A stretch of 28,534 nucleotides of DNA from an uncultured Paenibacillaceae bacterium (GTDB lineage: Bacteria; Bacillota; Bacilli; Paenibacillales; DA-C8), in the NCBI GenBank assembly GCA_937957685.1, contig CALGAO010000033.1, positions 1 through 28,534 on the forward strand, read 5' to 3'. Every line of letters begins with the position of its first letter. The stretch's first letter is position 1. The notes beneath the pieces are model-generated. The model did no database searches and was not told the origin of the DNA. It saw only the letters and a list, made by a program, of their open reading frames with translations. A program made the translations under genes and the position numbers. Of the stretch, positions 21,383 to 28,534 are shown piece after piece.

Positions 21383-23290
21383 ATGACATCGGTTCAAAAT
21401 ACGTATGATGAGAGTCAGATACAGGTATTGGAAGGCCTGGAGGCCGTCAGAAAGCGTCCCGGCATGTATATAGGTTCGACCAGTGTCAAGGGCTTGCATC
21501 ATCTTGTATGGGAAGTTGTCGACAACTCGATCGATGAGGCGTTGGCCGGCTACTGTACGCATATTGAAGTCATCGTGCACAAGGACAACAGCGTGACGGT
21601 CATTGACAATGGACGCGGCATACCGGTAGGCTTGCATCCCAAGATGCAGAAATCCACGGTGGAAGTCGTGCTGACCGTTCTCCACGCCGGCGGCAAGTTT
21701 GGCGGGGAAGGCTACAAGGTATCCGGCGGCCTGCATGGCGTCGGCGTGTCAGTTGTCAACGCCCTGTCCGAGCATCTGACCGTTCAGGTCAAGCGCGACG
21801 GCAAGATTCATCAGATGGAGTTCGTGCGCGGTGTGCCGCAGTATGAGCTGAAGGTGATCGGTGAGACGGACGAGACGGGAACGATAATCACGTTTAAGCC
21901 GGATCCGGAGATTTTCACGGAGACCGTGGAATTTGATTACGAAACGTTGCAGTCGCGCATTCGCGAGCTGGCTTTCCTGAACAAGGGCATCCAGATCACC
22001 CTGCTGGACGAACGCACCGATACGGAACATGTATTCAGGTATGAGGGGGGCATCATCCAGTTCGTCGAATACCTGAATCGCAATCGCGAAGCGCTGCATG
22101 AGCGGCCGATCTATATGGAGGGCATGAAGGACAACATCCAGGTGGAGATCGCGCTGCAATACAATGACAGTTATCTGGAGAACATCTATTCCTTCGCCAA
22201 CAATATTCATACCCATGAGGGCGGTTCGCACGAATCGGGCTTCAAGAGCGCGTTAACGAGAGTGATCAACGATTACGCCCGCAAGACCAATGCGATCAAG
22301 GACAATGACGCGAATCTGACTGGCGATGATGTGCGCGAGGGTCTGACGGCGATCATCTCGGTGAAGATTCCGGAGCCGCAGTTCGAAGGTCAGACGAAGA
22401 CCAAGCTCGGCAACAGCGAAGTTCGCGGCATCGTGGAATCGCTGTTCAGCGAGAAATTCGCCGAGTTCCTGAGCGAGAATCCGACGACGGCGAAGAAGAT
22501 CCTCGAGAAGTCGCTGCAGGCGGCACGGGCACGCGAAGCTGCACGCAAGGCGCGCGAGCTGACGCGGCGCAAGTCCGCGCTGGAGGTCAGCTCCCTGCCG
22601 GGCAAGCTGGCTGACTGCTCGTCCAGGGATGCGTCGATCAGCGAGCTGTTCATCGTCGAAGGGGATTCCGCAGGCGGTTCGGCGAAGCAGGGCCGCGACC
22701 GGCATTTCCAGGCGATCCTGCCGCTGCGCGGCAAGATCCTGAACGTGGAGAAGGCCAGACTCGACCGCATCCTCTCCAATGCCGAGATCCGCGCGATCAT
22801 CACCGCGCTTGGCACGGGCATCAGCGATGACTTTGATATTACGAAGGCCAGATACCACAAGATCATCATCATGACTGATGCCGACGTCGACGGAGCGCAT
22901 ATTCGCACGCTTCTGCTCACCTTCTTCTACCGCTATATGCGGCAGATCATCGAATCCGGTTACGTCTACATCGCACAGCCGCCGCTGTACAAGATCGAGA
23001 AGAACAAGGTGGTGCGCTATGCATACAACGATGCGGAACGCGACCAGATCCTGAAGGAATTCGGCGAGGGCAAGACCAATGTGCAGCGGTACAAGGGTCT
23101 TGGCGAGATGAATCCGGAGCAGCTGTGGGAGACCACGATGGATCCGGAGAGCAGGACCCTGCTGCAGGTCAGCATCGAGGATGCGCTGAAGGCGGATGAG
23201 ATCTTCGACACTCTGATGGGGGACAACGTCGAGCCGCGGCGTGATTTTATCCAGGAACATGCAAAATTTGTGCGGAATCTGGATATCTAG
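21383..23290 (+). CDS. gyrB: DNA gyrase subunit B
   Basis: GyrB is the ATPase subunit of gyrase, which introduces negative supercoils. With the start at 21383 it has 635 residues. The GHKL ATPase domain shows WEVVDNSIDEALAG, VIDNGRGIPVG and KVSGGLHGVGVSVVNALS. The TOPRIM domain has EGDSAGGSA from residue 426, then the conserved PLRGKILNVEKA and the metal-binding DADVDGAHIRTLLLTFF. The C-terminus ends PRRDFIQEHAKFVRNLDI, as usual. A frame extension to an ATG at 21344 has no ribosome site, while TAGGTGA lies ahead of 21383. A terminator follows, so gyrA, unlike in Bacillus subtilis, is separated by a dedA gene on the other strand. Confidence 0.98.
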   Translation: MTSVQNTYDESQIQVLEGLEAVRKRPGMYIGSTSVKGLHHLVWEVVDNSIDEALAGYCTHIEVIVHKDNSVTVIDNGRGIPVGLHPKMQKSTVEVVLTVLHAGGKFGGEGYKVSGGLHGVGVSVVNALSEHLTVQVKRDGKIHQMEFVRGVPQYELKVIGETDETGTIITFKPDPEIFTETVEFDYETLQSRIRELAFLNKGIQITLLDERTDTEHVFRYEGGIIQFVEYLNRNREALHERPIYMEGMKDNIQVEIALQYNDSYLENIYSFANNIHTHEGGSHESGFKSALTRVINDYARKTNAIKDNDANLTGDDVREGLTAIISVKIPEPQFEGQTKTKLGNSEVRGIVESLFSEKFAEFLSENPTTAKKILEKSLQAARAREAARKARELTRRKSALEVSSLPGKLADCSSRDASISELFIVEGDSAGGSAKQGRDRHFQAILPLRGKILNVEKARLDRILSNAEIRAIITALGTGISDDFDITKARYHKIIIMTDADVDGAHIRTLLLTFFYRYMRQIIESGYVYIAQPPLYKIEKNKVVRYAYNDAERDQILKEFGEGKTNVQRYKGLGEMNPEQLWETTMDPESRTLLQVSIEDALKADEIFDTLMGDNVEPRRDFIQEHAKFVRNLDI

Positions 23291-23296
23291 ATACAG

Positions 23297-23336
23297 AAAG
23301 GTGCCTGTACCGCATGGCGGCGACAAGCACCTTTTT
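23297..23336 (+). terminator. Terminator of gyrB
   Basis: AAAGGTGC pairs with GCACCTTT across a GC-rich loop with extra pairing (TGT/ACA), and the stem runs into TTTTT. It begins a few bases after the gyrB stop. In the other direction it may weakly terminate dedA, which ends at 23388. Confidence 0.8.
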
Positions 23337-23387
23337 GCTTATCGGGCTTATGTCAGCGGGTGATCCCCGTCAAGGATTCATTGGGGA

Positions 23388-23999
23388 TTATTTGCGGGTT
23401 TTCTTCAGATACCAGTACAGGACGAATCCGATCAGAAGCACAGCCAGTATCGCATAGGTGATATTGGAATAGACGTCCATGAAATGGAGGATCTTGTCCC
23501 AATTTTCGCCCAGCATGGCGCCAAGCGACACGAGGACGGTATTCCAGATCAGCGTTCCGGCGATGGTGAACAGCAGGAACAGCCCGAAGCTCAGCTTCGC
23601 CATGCCTGCGGGGATCGAGATCAAACTGCGAATCAGCGGCACCATCCGGCAGAAGAATACCGTCCAGTATCCGTAACGGTTGAACCAGTTGAAGGCTTTC
23701 TCCAGATCCTCGGGTTTGACCCTGAGGAAACGACCCCAGCGGTCGATGATCTTCTGCAGGACATCGATGTTGAACAGGCGACCGATCAGATAGAGGATGA
23801 CAGCTCCCAGGACCGATCCGAGGGTGGAGGCGATGATGACGCCGATGACGGACAGGCTCGTTGTGGTGGTCATGAAGCCGCCGAATGTCAGGATGAGTTC
23901 CGAGGGGATGGGCGGGAACAGATTTTCGATCGCGATGATGAGTGCGATTCCCGCATAACCGTAAGATTCCATAACGCCGATAATCCAATTTTGCAGCAT
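23388..23999 (-). CDS. DedA family membrane protein
   Basis: DedA (SNARE-associated/VTT-domain) proteins are integral membrane proteins; some members transport undecaprenyl phosphate or flip phospholipids. This copy has about 203 residues. The family motifs are visible: an early ENLFPPIPSELILTFGG and the later FFCRMVPLIRSLISIPAGMAKLSFGLF, with conserved Arg and Pro residues in the re-entrant segment. Four or five hydrophobic helices follow the usual plan, and the tail YWYLKKTRK is basic and cytoplasmic. The frame is open to 24125, but the ATG at 23999 has GGGAG nine bases ahead and starts the conserved protein. A perfect TATAAT at 24045-24050 (minus) could serve as -10. It is read towards the origin, inserted between gyrB and gyrA. 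The exact substrate is unknown. Confidence 0.9.
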   Translation of the reverse strand: MLQNWIIGVMESYGYAGIALIIAIENLFPPIPSELILTFGGFMTTTTSLSVIGVIIASTLGSVLGAVILYLIGRLFNIDVLQKIIDRWGRFLRVKPEDLEKAFNWFNRYGYWTVFFCRMVPLIRSLISIPAGMAKLSFGLFLLFTIAGTLIWNTVLVSLGAMLGENWDKILHFMDVYSNITYAILAVLLIGFVLYWYLKKTRK

Positions 24000-24328
24000 G
24001 TATTTACTCTCCCAGCTCATGATACGTACTTTTATTCTAAGCATATTATAAAATGGGACAAAGCTGAACAGGATGTTGACAGGTTTCTGCCAAATCTTGT
24101 CCGGATCCTGATGTATTTTTGCCATGGAATGCAGGATGCGAAAGCGCCAGTGGAAAACGAACCGTGGCAGTCGTTTAATTGTACTTATTTTGAGAAAGTA
24201 ATATAATAGGATAGATATAATGTATTTTCATGCAGGAAAGTTCTTTGATGGAAAACGACAATTTCGCAACGTTCGCAAAACCAGTCGCGCTCAAGTTGAG
24301 GCTGACTTGTAAATAATAGGAGGTCCGC
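24000..24328. other. Divergent promoter region between dedA and gyrA
   Basis: No gene is visible in these 329 bases. The left part carries a perfect -10 (TATAAT on the minus strand at 24045-24050) for dedA with no good -35. The right part carries the gyrA promoter at 24179-24207 and a second TATAAT at 24216-24221. The gyrA leader is about 115 bases long and contains no recognised riboswitch. Confidence 0.55.
24179..24207 (+). promoter_or_regulatory. Candidate sigma-A promoter of gyrA
   Basis: TTGTAC (24179-24184), a 17-base spacer and a perfect TATAAT (24202-24207) lie about 120 bases ahead of gyrA. Another TATAAT at 24216-24221 lacks a well-spaced -35. Confidence 0.6.
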
Positions 24329-26791
<2,463 letters not shown>

Positions 26792-26821
26792 TCTCTGAAG
26801 ATGCGGCATTGCATGCAACCC

Positions 26822-26868
26822 AGGGGCCTGGTTGACAATCCATAACGCCAATTGTCATAGGCCCTTTT
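26822..26868 (+). terminator. Terminator of gyrA
   Basis: AGGGGCCT and TTGACAAT pair with ATTGTCA and GGCCCTTTT, giving a long stem with a small internal loop, followed by TTTT. It starts about 30 bases after the gyrA stop codon. Confidence 0.75.
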
Positions 26869-26959
26869 AGTCTGCATATCGGTTCTCAGATTAACTTCTC
26901 TCCAAGGCATCATATCTCATATCAACATTCAGAAATTCTTAACGCAAGAAGGTGATGGT

Positions 26960-28174
26960 ATGGTTCTGGTTCAGGTGGGAAAGCTGCTGTCGGGCGATCA
27001 ATTGTTGGAAGATGTCTATACGCAGAGGGGCAGCAAGCTGTTCCACAAAGGGAAGGTTCTCACGGATCGGGATATCGAAGTGTTGAAGGCGTTTATGGTG
27101 GTGGACGTGATTGTGGACCGGTCCTCGTCGAGAAAGGTGGATACGCATCATGCTGATCAGGAAACGAGGATGACGAGAAGAGCCAATGTCAGGACCAGGA
27201 TCGAATCCGAAACCTCAGCGGAATCGTCCGTATCCAAGCAGGAAACGGGCCAACATGAACCGGGCAAAAAAACGGAATCGTTAGCGCATGGCAAGTCATT
27301 CTTCAGACCGGAGCCCCCGGTTGGCAAAGTATTCGAATACTATTATGAGCAGTTGTTCCAGATCACGAAGCAGATCTTTAACCATAGCGGTGACATTGAC
27401 AAGGAAAGCATCGCCGAACTGCGCCGCGCGCTCGAGGCGATCATCCCGAGAATGGACTATATGGATGTCTTGTCCTATGTCCCGTCCAAACTAAAGGTTG
27501 GCGATCACGTCTATCACAAGGGCATCATGGTATCATTGATCTCCTATATTATCGCCAGATGGGCCAAGCTGCCGAGGCAAGATCTGATGCCGATCGCCCT
27601 TGCCGGATTGTTGCATGACATCGGCAACATGGCCATTGATCCCGCCATACTGAACAAGCCCGGCCCACTGACTCCGGAAGAAATGGAGATCGTCAAGAAG
27701 CATACGATTATCGGCTACAACAAGTTAAAGAACCTGCCCGTCGTCAATGAAGGGGTGAAGCTGGCCGCGCTGCAGCATCATGAGCGGGAAGACGGCTCGG
27801 GATACCCGCTTGGGCTGAAAGGCAACACCATCCATACTTTTTCCAAAGTGGTAGCGGTTGCCGACATTTTCTATGCGATGACCAGAACGAGCAGGTACAA
27901 GAACGGGCGCGCTTTATATGTGGTGCTGGAGCAGCTTTATCAGGATTCCTTCGGGAAGCTGGATCCGAAGATCGTGCAGCCGTTCATTCACAACAATACG
28001 CAGCATCAGTTAGGTTATACCGTTCGCCTGAATGACGGTTCGGTCGGCAAGATCGTCTACTCGGATCATGCGAATCCGACCCGGCCGTGGGTGAATGTGA
28101 AGGGCAAGATCATCAACCTTGCGCTTGAACGGCATCTGCACATTGCCGAGATCATATCCAGGAAAGTGGAGTAA
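26960..28174 (+). CDS. HD-GYP domain protein, probable cyclic-di-GMP phosphodiesterase
   Basis: This 404-residue protein has an HD-GYP domain, the class that hydrolyses cyclic di-GMP or related dinucleotides. Metal ligands are visible: His186, His219-Asp220 in LLHDIGN, His248, His273-His274 in QHHEREDGSGYP, and Asp302 in VADIFYAMT. The GYP motif is intact at 281-283. The usual HDIGK is HDIGN here (Asn223), and DAMT is YAMT. The N-terminus (about 1-55) looks like a small domain found with such proteins, and 55-120 is a polar, probably disordered linker. There are no transmembrane segments, so it is cytoplasmic. AAGGTGATGGT precedes the ATG. It lies alone between gyrA and what is probably an rRNA operon. 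Confidence 0.9.
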   Translation: MVLVQVGKLLSGDQLLEDVYTQRGSKLFHKGKVLTDRDIEVLKAFMVVDVIVDRSSSRKVDTHHADQETRMTRRANVRTRIESETSAESSVSKQETGQHEPGKKTESLAHGKSFFRPEPPVGKVFEYYYEQLFQITKQIFNHSGDIDKESIAELRRALEAIIPRMDYMDVLSYVPSKLKVGDHVYHKGIMVSLISYIIARWAKLPRQDLMPIALAGLLHDIGNMAIDPAILNKPGPLTPEEMEIVKKHTIIGYNKLKNLPVVNEGVKLAALQHHEREDGSGYPLGLKGNTIHTFSKVVAVADIFYAMTRTSRYKNGRALYVVLEQLYQDSFGKLDPKIVQPFIHNNTQHQLGYTVRLNDGSVGKIVYSDHANPTRPWVNVKGKIINLALERHLHIAEIISRKVE

Positions 28175-28221
28175 GAAGCCGGACTGGGTTGCACGCGCAG
28201 GATGCTCGACGCAGCCGAATT

Positions 28222-28260
28222 CGCAGACTGGAGCTGATGAGTTCCGCAGTTGGCGTTTTT
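28222..28260 (+). terminator. Terminator of the HD-GYP gene
   Basis: CGCAGACTG (28222-28230) pairs with CAGTTGGCG (28247-28255) with a single A-G mismatch, and five T residues follow at 28256-28260. It lies about 50 bases after the stop codon. Confidence 0.7.
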
Positions 28261-28347
28261 GTGGTTCGAGCCGTGCGCGGGTTGCAGCAATGGCGATTGA
28301 TGAAGCCTGCTTGACCGGGTCTATGGGGCCATTCCAGGTTTTTCATG

Positions 28348-28377
28348 TTGAATTTGTTTTGCATCCTGTGGTATATT
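28348..28377 (+). promoter_or_regulatory. Tandem promoter 1 at right edge
   Basis: TTGAAT (28348-28353), an 18-base spacer and TATATT (28372-28377) with TGG directly before, an extended -10. Followed by a short CGTC/GACG hairpin region. It shares its layout with the promoter 89 bases downstream. Confidence 0.6.
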
Positions 28378-28436
28378 AATCATCGTCTCTTCTGAGGCGA
28401 CGATCGATTGAACCAATCATTTCCTGAAAATAGATG

Positions 28437-28466
28437 TTGCATTTGGTTCGCGATCTGTGATATATT
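28437..28466 (+). promoter_or_regulatory. Tandem promoter 2 at right edge
   Basis: TTGCAT (28437-28442), an 18-base spacer and TATATT (28461-28466) with TGA directly before. The words ATGTTG, ATTTG and TATATTAAT recur in both promoters. Tandem strong promoters after gyrA are usual ahead of an rRNA operon in this group, but no rRNA sequence lies inside the window. Confidence 0.6.
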
Positions 28467-28534
28467 AATAAAGTCGCCTTGAGGCACTGACGAAAGTCCG
28501 GGTCGATGAAATGGCGATGAACAAACAGCAGCTT

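Noticed and set aside
22253..23326. 357-codon open frame opposite gyrB
   Set aside because: Composition and lack of domains mark it as the complement of gyrB.
28466..28534. Start of 16S rRNA inside the window
   Set aside because: No match to the 16S 5' end or to the boxA antitermination signal is visible before the window ends.

Overview
The window is the chromosomal replication-origin region of a spore-forming Bacillota bacterium, most likely a member of the Paenibacillaceae. The evidence is the canonical order rpmH-rnpA-yidC-jag-mnmE-mnmG-rsmG-noc-parA-parB on one side and dnaA-dnaN-yaaA-recF-remB-gyrB-gyrA on the other. Low-GC Gram-positive Shine-Dalgarno sites, frequent TTG starts and sporulation-linked genes (yyaC, jag, noc, remB) point the same way. 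Protein similarity is closest in feel to Paenibacillus, but the species cannot be fixed from sequence reading alone.

Layout. 1-133: no supportable gene. 134-3430 (minus): a carbohydrate ABC importer of the CUT1 type (lipoprotein binding protein and two permeases) without its own ATPase in the window. 3583-3796: tRNA-Ser(CGA) with its promoter and two terminators. 3875-6820: small conserved genes (DUF951, DUF3343, DUF4446), the sporulation protein YyaC on the plus strand, and a cysteine-desulfurase-family enzyme. 7009-9923: chromosome segregation genes parB, parA and noc, with two parS sites. 10093-14165: rsmG, mnmG and mnmE (rRNA and tRNA modification). 14263-16422: jag, yidC, rnpA and rpmH. 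16423-16980: DnaA-box cluster upstream of dnaA. 16981-18348: dnaA. 18349-18554: second DnaA-box cluster followed by a run of DnaA-trios, the probable unwinding site. 18555-23290: dnaN, yaaA, recF, remB, gyrB. 23388-23999 (minus): a DedA membrane protein. 24329-26791: gyrA. 26960-28174: an HD-GYP protein. 28348-28534: two tandem strong promoters, probably for an rRNA operon starting beyond the right edge.

Genes on both sides of the origin are read mostly away from it, so transcription follows the replication forks. The exceptions are yyaC and dedA. The products cover initiation (DnaA), processivity (DnaN), repair (RecF), supercoiling (GyrA/GyrB), origin segregation and division-site protection (ParA, ParB, Noc), membrane insertion (YidC/Jag) and RNA maturation (RnpA, MnmE/MnmG, RsmG).

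I did not find an undescribed multi-gene system. The points most worth a second look are regulatory or residue-level: the DnaA-trio unwinding site, palindromes in the parA leader and in front of the ABC importer, alanine at the GyrA quinolone position, the terminator that separates mnmE from yidC-jag, and the tandem promoters at the right edge.
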